DNA of 64,000 nucleotides from Paragyromitra xinjiangensis (taxonomy: Eukaryota; Ascomycota; Pezizomycetes; Pezizales; Discinaceae), in NCBI GenBank assembly GCA_038503065.1, contig JBCAMK010000003.1:1612001-1676000 (forward strand). Reading direction: 5' to 3'. The translations under genes were made by a program, and so were the position numbers. How positions within the stretch are numbered: position 1 is the first letter of the stretch; each line of letters begins with the position of its first letter. Below are positions 24,873-34,844 of this stretch, in pieces. The notes under the pieces are model-generated. The model was not told where the DNA came from. It saw only the letters and a list, made by a program, of their open reading frames with translations, and ran no database searches.

Positions 24873-26924
24873 ATGGACTTTTCGCTCTATGTTATCATCA
24901 GCCCCAAGGTCTGTAGAGTTGCTTCTGCTGCACCAGGAATTCCTCAAAATTCCAATGGAAAGTATGTTTCCCCCGCTCTGTTCATTGCTGAGGTGGTAAA
25001 TAAATGGGTTATAACTAAACGGGGATGTGGTGGTGAGTAGTACAATGTACAATACTGAAAAGGTTCTGGAGGTGATTATGGCTGGAGCAACAGCCATTCA
25101 GCTACGTGAGGATTCTTATATCGAGACTTCTGAATTCGCCAAGATCGCAAAGGCCATTCATGAAGTCACAAACAGGCATAATATCCCATTGGTCATTCAC
25201 GACCGTGTTGATGTTGCTGTTTCTGCTGGCGCAGAGGGAGTGGAATTAGGGAAAGGGTGTCTTGGTGAGTTATCTGCTGGAATACACCTTCATCGCACTC
25301 ACTACTTCTGCAAGGGGTGGATCCGTAATCATGAGTATTTGTGCTGGATTGGGCTAACCATAGCCGCTGCTAGACTACAAAACTGCTCGTCAACTTATCG
25401 GCCCTGAGAAGTTTGTTGGCGTTGCAGTCACCACTCAACGTCAGGCTGAGCTTGCATCCAAAGCAAACGCGTCCTATGTCGTAATTGGTCCTGTATATGA
25501 GCCGCTCCCTGGAGAGTTTTATGTTACCGCTACACCTCCACTAGGAACGGCCGGTGTTCGTGGCATTCTCAAGTACTGCTCAACTTTCGAGAGCAGGGTT
25601 CCACACTTGGTCTCTGGGGGCATTACGCCGGAGAACATTCAGCGTGTTATTTTTAAGTCGAAGTCTGGCTCTAAGTCAGTTGACGGGGTTGTTTTGCATT
25701 ACCCAGTCACGTATGTGTTTCTTTCCTCTGTTCATACTTGTGATTTTGTTTTAAGCTAATATTTGTGGGTTATAGTGAGGATCACGATAAGATGGTGGCT
25801 GACATCGCTGAGATTAAGGGTCTCATGAAAGCTAGACCAAAGTTTTTGCCTGGTGCTCGTTCTGCTGATAGCGACGAGGCACCTACTTTCAGCCTTGGCA
25901 AGTTGAGCGTGAACGGGGAGACTGTGAATTTGAGCGTTACAGAGCTTCTTCCTAAAGTGGCTTCGATCGTTGGGAGGGTCGGAAGGCAGGAGCCAGTTTT
26001 TGGATGCTTGGTTCCTCCTGGAGTCAAGGGCTTGGTGGAGAGAATGAGTGCTGCTATGTGAGTGATAGGACATGATCTACTTGTTTTCTCGGACTCTGGT
26101 GGTTAATCATATTCTGTGGAATACAGTGGTTCGGTTCCTGACTTCATTTGTGATTTCGAAGAGATGAACACGCCAGGTGGGAATGTAGTATCCGAGAGTT
26201 GCTTGATTAGCATGGATTCTATTACCCCAGCGTCCTGCAATGCCTATCTCGACGGCCTCAAAGCCTACAACCTCAGAGGATGCCCCGTAGTCTTCGAGCC
26301 AATAGGCGCCACCTCTGTTGATTTCCGTCGCAGCGAGGCTGCTACAAGCCTGATGGCATCTGGGTATGTTGCGTTGATCAAAGGCAGCTATCTGGAGATC
26401 CTCCATCTGGCGGGCATGGACAAGGATGAAAATTACAGCGAGGTCCTCAAGACTATCAAAGAAAAGGAGTTTAAGCTGGTGATAGCAAAACAGTGCCAGA
26501 GTTTGGCTCTTAGGGAGAAATGTGTCGTTCTTGCTACGGGGCCTGTGTATATTCTCTCGGACGGAGAGCGAACAGTGGCTATTGAGAATGGATCGTTATT
26601 CTTGGCTAGAGCTGTGAGTGCAATCGTTCAATTTATAAATTAGTAGACGTAGCTGACATTACTTAGGGCGCACAGGCTCTAGGCTCTGTCTTGGCTGCTT
26701 ATCTGGCTGTCGAGGCCGAGGATCCGTTTTTCGCTGCATTCTCTGGATTGCTCCTGTTTACCATTGCGAGTGACCAGGCCACTGACAGCGGTGTCACTAA
26801 GGGCCCTGGAACCTTCCTGCCAGCTTTTATCGACGAGATTTGGAAAATCTCGCAGGTATCAGCGGATAAAGTCAGGGGTAGAGATTGGGTCAAGAAGGCA
26901 CTCGTTCAGCAAATCAAAATTTGA
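24873..26924 (+). CDS. THI6-like bifunctional thiamine-phosphate synthase/hydroxyethylthiazole kinase fold protein, probable pseudoenzyme
   Basis: Six exons (24873-24961, 25041-25264, 25374-25710, 25776-26057, 26127-26613, 26667-26924) join in phase to 558 residues, close to yeast Thi6. The N-terminal half is a ThiE-type TIM barrel (AGATAIQLRED residues 44-54; VIHDRVDVAVSAGAEGVELG; VSGGITPENIQRV). The C-terminal half is a ThiM-like kinase fold (CPVVFEPIGA; LIKGSYLEI; VVLATGPVYILSDGE). In active enzymes these two halves make thiamine monophosphate from HMP-PP and HET-P. Here key positions differ from the family: QLREK is QLRED, INDR is IHDR, the GQ-D metal motif reads GKGC (100-103), the T-x-TK pyrophosphate loop is absent, DPVG is EPIG, KGN is KGS, and the TG-GC catalytic cysteine segment reads LARAGAQALG (around 474). 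Length and fold are preserved and the frame is open, so it is expressed-looking but probably not a normal thiamine enzyme. Confidence 0.85.
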
Positions 26925-27652
26925 TGAGATGGGTGCGTTTGGAGTAAACATATCATGTTTCATACGAAAAGCTTGATTTTTGTCTTTTGTGGGGTGATAA
27001 GAACTTTGGGGAGTAGATTGGAGGGTTTCAGGTCGTTAAATGCCTTAGTATCTGTAGAAGTCACGGAATTTAAAAGCGAAATTTAAGGTCTGGACTTCTG
27101 GTTTTCGCAAAGGGGTAGCGTTGAATAGTCTGTGGTTGGAGGATGGGAAATAACAGAACCCGATGTGTTATAAAAAGGGCGAGTGGTAGCTAGGTATTAT
27201 GGAGGGGCATTAAACGTCATGGGAGTGGTAGTAGTGCTAGTGAGAGATAGAAGACCTGCTTTATGAGGGAAATTTTTCCTTAGAACCTAAGAAGAATATG
27301 CTTGTGATCTGGTATAGTGCCTTATTGCTAGTCTCTCCTTGATAATAATATTTTAGTGTGTCCCTAGAACGTGTGGAATAATGAAGGCGAGTAGTGGAAA
27401 TGTAGCTATACTGGGGCAATTTTCTCGTTAGATGTGGATGCGGGGGCTTTTCGTTATAACTAAGACGGTCCTATCTTTGGGGTGTGCCTATCTCAGGCGT
27501 CAATATAACCGAGTGATATTCCATGATCGTTGAATTAACTCCCAAGAGTAAACTGAAACAGCACTCCCAGAGTCTCAATCTCCAAGATCCGATAACCATC
27601 AAAAACCTTGAAACCCAAGCTACAAATACAACGCACGCACCCAAAATCAACC
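26925..27652. other. Convergent intergenic region, THI6-like gene and ELP4
   Basis: About 730 bp between two converging genes. It contains their 3' UTRs; no coding region, RNA gene or repeat is evident. Confidence 0.5.
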
Positions 27653-28907
27653 TTAAAACTCCACATCAACCTTCGTGCTCTTCCCCACCCCATGTCCATG
27701 TCCATCATGTTCCCCCCCACTATTACTCCGATCCACTCCCTCATCTGCAGGCGGTAAACTATACGCCCTAATTTCAAACCTCTTCCTAGTGACTGTAAAC
27801 GCTAGATCCTCCCCGGCGCCGCCTAGAGCTGCGCCAACACCTCCTCCTTTCTCCCCTAGCACTGGTAGTTTCCATAGCTTGACTAGACCCTGGGGCCCCT
27901 CTTCGCCGGTTTTGGGGGCGGCGACTTGGTGTGGGAGGGGTGTGAGCTCTATTACGCTGTCGGAGAGGATTTCAGCCCAGCGGATTAGTCCTGTGTCGCG
28001 TGGGTAGAGCTCGAGTGGGAGGGAGAGGAGGAAGGTTAATTTTTGGGGGTACTGACGGAGGAGGGCGCGGAGGGAGTGGAGGAAGGGGAGGAGGTGGGAG
28101 GGGGAGGATGCGGAGGGGGGGTAGAGGAGTGGGGAGAGGAGGGAGGGGAAGAGGATGCGGTGGGGGAGAGATGGGGGGTGGGAGGAGATGTGGGTTTTGA
28201 GGGAGGTGAGGATTAAGGTGAATGGGGTGGAGGAGGTGGGGGGTGGAGGGGGGATGAAGGATAGTTTGGCGGTGGGAGGGATTGTAAGACGTTTTGTGAG
28301 GTCGAAGGAGTGGCAGAATGGCTGTGAGGGTGAAGATGAGGGAGTCGGTGTTTCGTTTTTGGGCGTGTCTTGCCGCGGGGGAGTTATGGTTTGTGCTGTG
28401 ATATAGTAAGTCTATAGACATATCTTCTCACTCGTAGATGGTGAACTCACCTCGACTCCCACCTATACCGCTCCCATATTCTCCTAGTCTCTCGTATCGC
28501 CATGCAATCTTCATTCTTTCCCCTTCTTTCCTACTCCCCTTCTTCCCGTCATCGTCTTCTGCACTTCCCGTCACCGCCGGAAGATCCCGAGCCCATCCTT
28601 CCCCGAATCCCACCACGGTCACTGCATGTCCTTGAACAATCCCCTCTGCAGCATAATACCGTAGCAACGCACCACCAAAGTCGGTAGTCCCCGGCTCTTC
28701 AATCAGTAGTGAGCAACCGAGCGGAAGCCCTGCATGACCAGCGAGGAGAGAGTCGAGAGTTGGGGTCCCGGTAGAGGTAGTAGGCTGTCCATTTATAGGA
28801 GAGGGGCGAACGCCAGGGGGCGGAGGAGCTTTAGGAGGTTGTAAAGGAGGAGGGTTTGAGGTCGGAGGACCACGATTTATCGCGAGGTTGCGTTTGCGGA
28901 AGCTCAT
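27653..28907 (-). CDS. elp4: Elongator complex protein 4 (Elp4/PAXNEB)
   Basis: Two exons on the minus strand (28907-28451 and 28395-27653) give 399 residues. The N-terminus MSFRKRNLAI is characteristic, followed by a Pro-rich linker and the RecA-like core: TLDSLLAGHAGLPLGCSLLIEE, then FGGALLRYYAAEGIVQGH. After the 55-nt intron come FCHSFDLTKRL and the C-terminal signature LVKLWKLPVLGEKG with LAFTVTRKRFEIRAYSLPP. Elp4 forms the Elp4-5-6 RecA-fold ring, which binds tRNA and supports Elongator's wobble-uridine (cm5U) modification; like its relatives it lacks a standard Walker A. The middle of exon 2 (about 28000-28260) is an almost uninterrupted purine tract on the plus strand, so the protein there is very rich in Pro, Leu and Ser. 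The final residues are Gly/His-rich (HDGHGHGVG). The gene is divergent from RPB8 with a 187-bp gap. Confidence 0.93.
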
Positions 28908-29094
28908 TGTGATAGCGGAGGTGATATCAAGTAGAATATTAAAGTGGGGCTATAGTAGATAATTGAGGCTCTGCGAGGGGTGAATGACTAATGAATCACC
29001 TTGGCAGGGTGTTTCTTGGCACAGTATCGTATTCTCCCTCAAAGAACCAAACACCAAACAACCCCCAATTGCTCCCTCACAACCCACTATCACC
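28908..29094. promoter_or_regulatory. Bidirectional promoter region between ELP4 and RPB8
   Basis: The 187 bp between the two start codons must serve both divergent genes. No canonical TATA box or clear shared site stands out. Co-regulation is inferred only from geometry. Confidence 0.6.
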
Positions 29095-29627
29095 ATGTCG
29101 TGAGTGCTCGTACTGCCAGCTGTAAGATCCTGCTAACTCTTTACAGTGCCGACTCGCTCCTCCTCGATTCAACCTTCACTATCACCGAAGTCAACCACAA
29201 GAAATACGACCGCGTCTCGCGCATCATCGGTACTCGCGAGGATCTCAAGTTCTCACTCGATATCCATTCAGAGCTGTATCCGGTGTCTGTCGGTGAGACG
29301 GTGCAGCTTTCTATCGCGAGCACGCTGAGTCTTGATGGGAGTAAGGATGATGCAGCGAACAGCAAGACGGGGTGGCGCGAGACAAGGTCTGGGGAGATGA
29401 CTCTGGCAGATACGTATGATTATGTCTGTCACGGGAAGGTGTATCGGTTTGAGGAGGGAGGTGGGGAGGTGATGTAGGTGTTTCCCCCGATGATAGGGCG
29501 AGTCGTGCTGATGGGTGGTAGTCATGTGTATGCGAGCTTCGGGGGGTTGTTGCTGCATATTGAGGGTCCGCATAAGAGGCTGTCGAGTCTGAGGCATGAG
29601 TATATTTACCTGCTTATGAAGAAGTAG
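29095..29627 (+). CDS. rpb8: RNA polymerase I/II/III subunit RPB8 (ABC14.5)
   Basis: Three exons (29095-29099, 29147-29473, 29522-29627) give 145 residues, matching yeast Rpb8. The first exon encodes only M and two bases of Ser. Diagnostic segments are LLLDSTFTITEVNHKKYDR, SLDIHSELYPV, YDYVCHGKVYRFEE and the C-terminal VYASFGGLLLHIEG followed by EYIYLLMKK. Without splicing, the frame meets an in-frame TAG at 29475-29477. A 48-nt intron (29474-29521: GTAGGT donor, CTGAT branch, GGTAG acceptor) removes that stop and restores the family spacing (FEEGGGEV-IHVYASF). Rpb8 is a shared core subunit of all three nuclear RNA polymerases, with an OB-like fold. It is divergent from ELP4 and convergent with the Nudix gene (160-bp gap). 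Confidence 0.95.
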
Positions 29628-29787
29628 GGGAGATAGTGGGATGCCCTCGTATTAATTATTGTACACTATGTTACTTTGTACGAAGGACAGGAGGGAAAAG
29701 GCGTTATGTTTCAATCGATTCTTGGGAGTATCTTATTACCAGGACTAAATACAGTAGGGTAGTAATGCAGAACAAAATCACATTTCT

Positions 29788-30881
29788 CTAGCAAGTCGGG
29801 AACTCGAGACGTCTATGCAGACGGGACACAATCTCGATATAATCCGGCTCGTTCTCTGGCGTAAGCACACCATGGCGAATAAAAAAGTCCAACAAAACTA
29901 CCGTCATTAGCACCACTGCTAGATATCGGGTAGGGAAACCCACCAAGTGAGCAATTCGGCTTGAAATTCCCCTTCGCCAATTCCTCCTGCACCTTCTCCA
30001 CATCCCACAGCTTGAATTCCTGCACCTCGTCGTCTCCCGGCGCCGGAACCACATCCTCCCCCACCTCTAAATCATAGCAATACTCCACCTCTGGCTGCAG
30101 CAGTCCTTCCTCACCCCCAGCACTCTTGTGTCGTAGGTAGAAATACGAGACGGTACCAACAGCTTTCGCGCCTCCACGCACCAGAGACTCTGGAAACGAC
30201 GCCTCTTCCTCCGACTCTTTGACCAAGGTATCAAGAATCGACATACCGGAGGAGATCCCACCCGCAACAGTATTATCAAGCAGACCCCCATACGTAGGTT
30301 TCGAGGGATTCCTCCGCGGGGTCCAGAGACGGAGAACACCAGAGGTAGTAGTATAGGCAGTCATATGGACCTAACAACCTTAGTAGCTTGATATCAGTAA
30401 AGAAAGGTAGAGCTTACGCCATATGACACTACACCGAATAGCGCACACGCACTTCTTTCCATCGTGAGGTATAGTTTCCCGGGGGGACAGTATACAGAGT
30501 ATAATTCGTTCCTCCAGCCTTCGAGGACATCGAACTTTTTAGCTTCACGCCAGGCTGTGATTGTTTTCGTGATGTTTTCAGAGCGCTCTTCTACTGTTTC
30601 GCCGGCAAGGGAGACAGTGTCACCGGAGAAGGACCAGTGGGTGCCGGAGAGGGCGGTGTCTTTGAGGACTGCGACGATGGATGGAAGGAGGTATCCGAGA
30701 GTGTAGGTTTTGTGGGTGAAGATTGAGAGAGTGGAGAGACGCTCGGCGTGGAGTGCTGGGTGGATTGAAGCGTTGGGGAAGCTGTGGGAGTGTCAGTGGT
30801 GAGAATAGATAGCGAGAGGGGGACTTGCCTGTCGACTTGATTGATCAGGTCGAGATTGGAGAAGAGTTTAGGAGCTGACAT
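29788..30881 (-). CDS. Nudix hydrolase, DUF4743/Tnr3-type (thiamine pyrophosphokinase-related)
   Basis: Four exons on the minus strand (30881-30829, 30781-30418, 30370-29944, 29897-29788) give 317 residues in phase. The N-terminal half is the DUF4743-like domain (SGTHWSFSGD; EGWRNELYSVYCPPGKLYLTMERSACALFGVVSYGVH). The C-terminal half is a Nudix domain (YGGLLDNTVAGGISSGMS; a Nudix-box-like LVKESEEEASFPE, with Lys and Ala in place of the usual Arg and Gly; [38 protein letters not shown]). Relatives form the N-terminal part of Schizosaccharomyces Tnr3 and have been shown to hydrolyse damaged (oxo/oxy) thiamine diphosphates; that role here is by homology. The first intron uses a GC donor with otherwise perfect consensus (ACAG|GCAAGT). 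The gene shares a 175-bp divergent promoter with cnxE. Confidence 0.9.
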
Positions 30882-31056
30882 TGTAGATGTGGATGAATTG
30901 TGAATTGAATATATCTTGAAGTATTATCGTGAAGCTGAAGTTGAAGTTGTCTCCAGTGGGGAAATAAATGACGTCGGGTTCTTATCGATAAGCATTGACT
31001 CCCCGCTCTTCCCCGACTCCCCTCCAACTCCACCAATTCTCACCTACAACACCGCA
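30882..31056. promoter_or_regulatory. Bidirectional promoter region between the Nudix gene and cnxE
   Basis: A 175-bp gap separates the two divergent start codons. The part near 31000-31050 is pyrimidine-rich on the cnxE sense strand. No specific factor site can be named with confidence. Confidence 0.6.
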
Positions 31057-33223
31057 ATGTCCCATCTTCTACACAGAAAGATATACCCCGCCACTATTCC
31101 CACCTCTCCAACAGCTTCTGCATCCTCCAACACCCTCACCGTTGCGATCCTCATTGTCTCTACGACCGCCGCGAAAGACCCCTCCACCGATGCATCCGGC
31201 CAGCTCTTGCGCGACTTCTTCGCTGCAAACTCAACAGAGTCGTTACGATGGGAGGTTGTCGACTCTCAGATTGTGAGTGATGATGCGGATGCGATTAAGG
31301 GTGTGGTGAGGGCGTGGGCTAGTGCACGGAAGGCTGTCAACCTGATTGTTACCACTGGGGGAACAGGATTTGCTGTGAGTGATGGGACTCCAGAGGCGGT
31401 GAAGGAGTTATTGCAAAAAGAGGCGCCGGGGCTCGTGTAAGTATTACTACAGCTGTATCAAGATTAGTACTGATCAATGTAGCCATGCGATGCTCACAGC
31501 TTCACTCAATATCACTCCATGTAAGCCCCCACCCCCAATTCTAGATCCAAAACTAACAATACATACAGTCGCAATGATGGCCCGCCCTGTCGCCGGCGTC
31601 CGCAACGGTTCGGTAATAATAACCCTCCCCGGCTCCCCTAAAGGCGCACAAGAGAACCTTTCCTCTCTCATAAAGCTCCTCCCCCACGCCTGCATCCAAG
31701 CCTCTGGCTCCACCTCCTCCCGTGCCCTCCACTCCGGGGGCATCCCCGCGCTTGAAAAAAGCGCCGGAATAACCCCTACTCACTCCCACTCTCGCTCCGG
31801 TTCAGACCCTAAACACCATCACCATCACCACCATCACGCACCAAAACCACACACCACCCCCCGGGCCAACAAGCTCGGCGATAGCGTCACTCAACGCTAC
31901 CGTGAAAGCCCCTATCCCCTTCTCAGTGTCGCAGACGCAACATCCATCATTACCCGCGAAACACCCCTCGGCGCTGTTGTCACCCTCCCTGTTAACGCTG
32001 ACCTCGTCGGCCATGTCCTCGCTGAGGATGTCACAGCTGCCGAAAGCGTCCCTGCATATCGCGCTAGCATTGTAGACGGGTATGCAGTTGTGCATACCGA
32101 CGGTGCAGGAGTATACCCCGTTGTATCGGTCTCTCACGCTGCACCAGGGAATATCGCACCATTAGCAACAGGCGAGATCGCAAGAATTACGACAGGTGCG
32201 CCATTACCGCCTGGAGCAACAGCGGTAGTTATGGTGGAGGACACAGAATTGAAAGTTGCGACAGAAGACGGAGGAGAAGAGCGAGAAGTCGAGATACTCG
32301 CCGAAGGGCTACGAGAGGGAGAGAACGTAAGAGAAATAGGAAGCGATGTTACAGCAGGAGACTTAGTACTAAGAAAAGGCGACACCATATCCGCCGTTGG
32401 CGGCGAAATCGGGGTATTAGCATCTGTCGGCCGTTCCCACGTTCAAGTCTACAAAAAACCCATCATCGGAGTCCTTAGCACCGGCGACGAGGTCGTCAAC
32501 CATGATAAAGCAGGACCTCTCCAAATCGGTGAAATCCGTGATAGTAACCGACCTACCCTCCTCTCCGCTATCCAAGCCTGGGGCTTCCCAACCCTCGACC
32601 TTGGAATCACCGGAGACCGTCCAGGAGCACTTGAGTCTACCCTTCGCGAGGCTCTCGAAGCCGTCGACGTGATTATCACCACTGGCGGTGTCTCAATGGG
32701 TGAACTCGACCTTCTCAAACCTACAATCGAGCAGTCCCTCCACGGGACTATCCACTTTGGTCGAGTAGCGATGAAGCCAGGTAAACCTACTACATTTGCT
32801 ACTGTTCCCTTCCATCAGGGCCCGAATAAACTCATATTCGCGCTTCCTGGGAACCCTGCGTCTGCGCTCGTGACGTTCCATTTATTTGTGTTACCGTCAT
32901 TGCGGAAGACACTAGGGATGGCGTCATGGTCGTTACCGAGAGTACGTGTTACGCTGGAACAGGACGTGAGGTTGGATTCGCGTCCGGAATTTCATCGTGT
33001 GGTTGTGGTGTTTGATCCTGCGGATGGGAGATTACATGCGAGAAGTACTGGAGTCCAGAGGAGTAGTAGGATTGGGAGCGCGGGGGGTGCGAATGCCGTG
33101 CTGTGTTTACCGGCTAGGGGAGAGGTTGGGGAAAAGAGGGCTGAGTTGGGGGTCGTACCTGCTGGGGAAAGTGTTGATGCGATTATGTGGGGACAGGTTG
33201 GGTTGGCGAGTGATGGGTTGTGA
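31057..33223 (+). CDS. cnxE: Molybdenum cofactor biosynthesis protein, fused MogA-MoeA (CnxE/gephyrin type)
   Basis: Three exons (31057-31436, 31483-31520, 31569-33223) encode 690 residues. The N-terminal MogA-like domain (TVAILIVSTTAAKD; NLIVTTGGTGF; GSVIITLPGSPKGAQENL, residues up to about 170) adenylylates molybdopterin. The C-terminal MoeA-like domain (SVPAYRASIVDGYAV; ITTGAPLPPGATAVVMVED; IGVLSTGDEVV; DVIITTGGVSMGELDLLKPTIE; FALPGNPASALVTFHLFVLP) inserts molybdate. The fused order MogA then MoeA matches Aspergillus CnxE, Neurospora nit-9 and animal gephyrin; plant Cnx1 has the reverse order. All conserved motifs look intact, so the organism can presumably make Moco for nitrate reductase and other molybdoenzymes. 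The linker carries an uninterrupted run of eight His codons (residues 222-229), followed by more His/Pro. It is convergent with the TDP2-like gene. Confidence 0.95.
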
Positions 33224-33560
33224 TGGAGGTGGTAATACGGTGTGGGTATAGTGATGGTTTTGATGTCTTGGCTTTGCTTTTGTGTTTTGGTAGCGAACCG
33301 ATTTGATGGACTAAGGGTAAACGGTCAAAGTGAGGCTAGGATTTGGCTACAGCAAGGTAATAGAGTATCTGAAAAGCGTAGACCAGTATTTTCGTAGTAA
33401 TGCTCTAGCTGAAAGGATAGACTAGACACGCAGCAAATATTGATATCTCGTAAAGCTCGATAGAACACCAAAATAAGTAGGGGTAAGCCAAGTGACATGA
33501 TAAAAGATAAATTTCATAAATTATAACAATAGCAAGTGGAGTCTAAACAAGTCGTAATAA
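33224..33560. other. Convergent intergenic region, cnxE and TDP2-like gene
   Basis: 337 bp of 3' untranslated sequence from two converging genes; nothing else seen. Confidence 0.5.
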
Positions 33561-34661
33561 TCAAACACTCACCAACCCAACAACCCCCATCAACCCATAA
33601 TGATCACTAACAAAATACCTCCTATCAATTCCATTCTCCCTATCCGACTCAGTCTTCAACCCAACCCCAACAAACTCCACCGAGCTATCCTCCACCAAAC
33701 CCACACCCCCAACAACCAATATCTTATCCACCCTCTTAGGAATATACCTACCACGCGGCTGATACCCCCACGTTGCCCCCAAATCCCCTTCCTCCCCAAC
33801 CCATAGATCCCTCATCCCTATCTTCTGCGGAACATCCTGATCCTCTGGGGTAATCGCATTCATATCCCCACCCACAATCCCTGCATGTACCCCCGGCATA
33901 CCCAGAATATCCCTCACAGTAGCCAACTGCATTGGCCTCACAACAGTACCATGTCCTTCCAATGACTCAAGATGCGTATTCCCAACTCTAAACGTCCCGC
34001 TTCTACTCCTGCCCTTTGCACCAACAAGTCGTGGTAACACAACCTTCAGATCTACAAACAAAGCATCTCGACTCATCCTCGAGTTCTGATACAGTACACG
34101 GAAACAAGAAACCGACGGAACAAGCTTTCTCGCTATAAGTGTAACGGTACCATACCTCGGTGAGTGACAAGAGAGGATAATATTCGTTATTGCAAAGTTG
34201 CGTCGTACCCATGCGTGAGCTAGAAAGAAGACGAGAGCTGATAGGTGGACTTCCTGAAATAGGATAATGGTTGGTAGGGGCTCTTTGGCTAGGAGTGATT
34301 CGAGGTGGGCTAGGAGGACTTGCATACGGAGCTCTGGGTAGTGGCCTGGGAAGTAGATGTTCCAGGTTATTATACGTAGAGCTTCGAGGGGAAGTGGTTT
34401 GAGGGCACGGGTTTTAGTTGGTAGCCATGATTTATTTGAACTGTTGAAGATGAATGGTGAAGTGGATATAGAGCTAGATAGTGTGATTGCACAGGGTCTA
34501 GCAGCTGAGCTGAATGAGTAACAAACATTAGGCTGGAAAAGTACTAGGTAACGAGTGTCGAGTTTAATGTTTGAGCTTTCTACTATCCATTGTCTGACGT
34601 GGGCGTTTCGCTGTATACCTGGCCGTAAGGACCTAATGAGCAGATACAGATGCTTAAGCAT
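33561..34661 (-). CDS. Endonuclease/exonuclease/phosphatase-fold protein, TDP2-like phosphodiesterase
   Basis: The frame is open from 34709, but its first ATG is at 34661, giving 366 residues; the true start could also lie in an unseen upstream exon. The EEP fold is clear from about residue 97: LRIITWNIYFPG, IILFQEVH (metal-binding Glu), GTVTLIARK, GNTHLESL, RPMQL, GGDMNAIT (catalytic Asp/Asn), DLW..TWGYQP, RVDKILV and the terminal VSDHYGL (Ser-Asp-His). That set and order resemble tyrosyl-DNA phosphodiesterase 2, which removes topoisomerase II adducts from DNA 5' ends; fungal relatives are often listed only as EEP-family proteins. The N-terminal 95 residues are poorly conserved, with a hydrophobic start (MLKHLYLLIRSL). 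It is divergent from FMP46 and convergent with cnxE. Confidence 0.78.
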   Translation of the reverse strand: MLKHLYLLIRSLRPGIQRNAHVRQWIVESSNIKLDTRYLVLFQPNVCYSFSSAARPCAITLSSSISTSPFIFNSSNKSWLPTKTRALKPLPLEALRIITWNIYFPGHYPELRMQVLLAHLESLLAKEPLPTIILFQEVHLSALVFFLAHAWVRRNFAITNIILSCHSPRYGTVTLIARKLVPSVSCFRVLYQNSRMSRDALFVDLKVVLPRLVGAKGRSRSGTFRVGNTHLESLEGHGTVVRPMQLATVRDILGMPGVHAGIVGGDMNAITPEDQDVPQKIGMRDLWVGEEGDLGATWGYQPRGRYIPKRVDKILVVGGVGLVEDSSVEFVGVGLKTESDRENGIDRRYFVSDHYGLMGVVGLVSV

Positions 34662-34844
34662 CCTGTCTGCAGTAAAGGAAAGAACTATAGCGAGTAACAC
34701 AAGATCCACCCAAACACATCGTGCGGCTCTGCTAACACAAGCTTGGCAACCGCTCGCTTAATCTAAAACTTCCCCACACAAACGTCATCCTACTTCGAAC
34801 CCAAACATCCAGCTCTACAGTAATAAACACCCTTTCAACAAACC

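Noticed and set aside
28000..28406. Gly/Arg-rich plus-strand frames opposite ELP4
   Set aside because: These arise from the purine tract in the complementary strand; the minus-strand Elp4 reading matches a known family end to end.
29147..29477. RPB8 as a truncated or pseudogene ending at TAG 29477
   Set aside because: The conserved C-terminus lies just downstream in the same frame, and a well-formed 48-nt intron removes the stop and restores family spacing.
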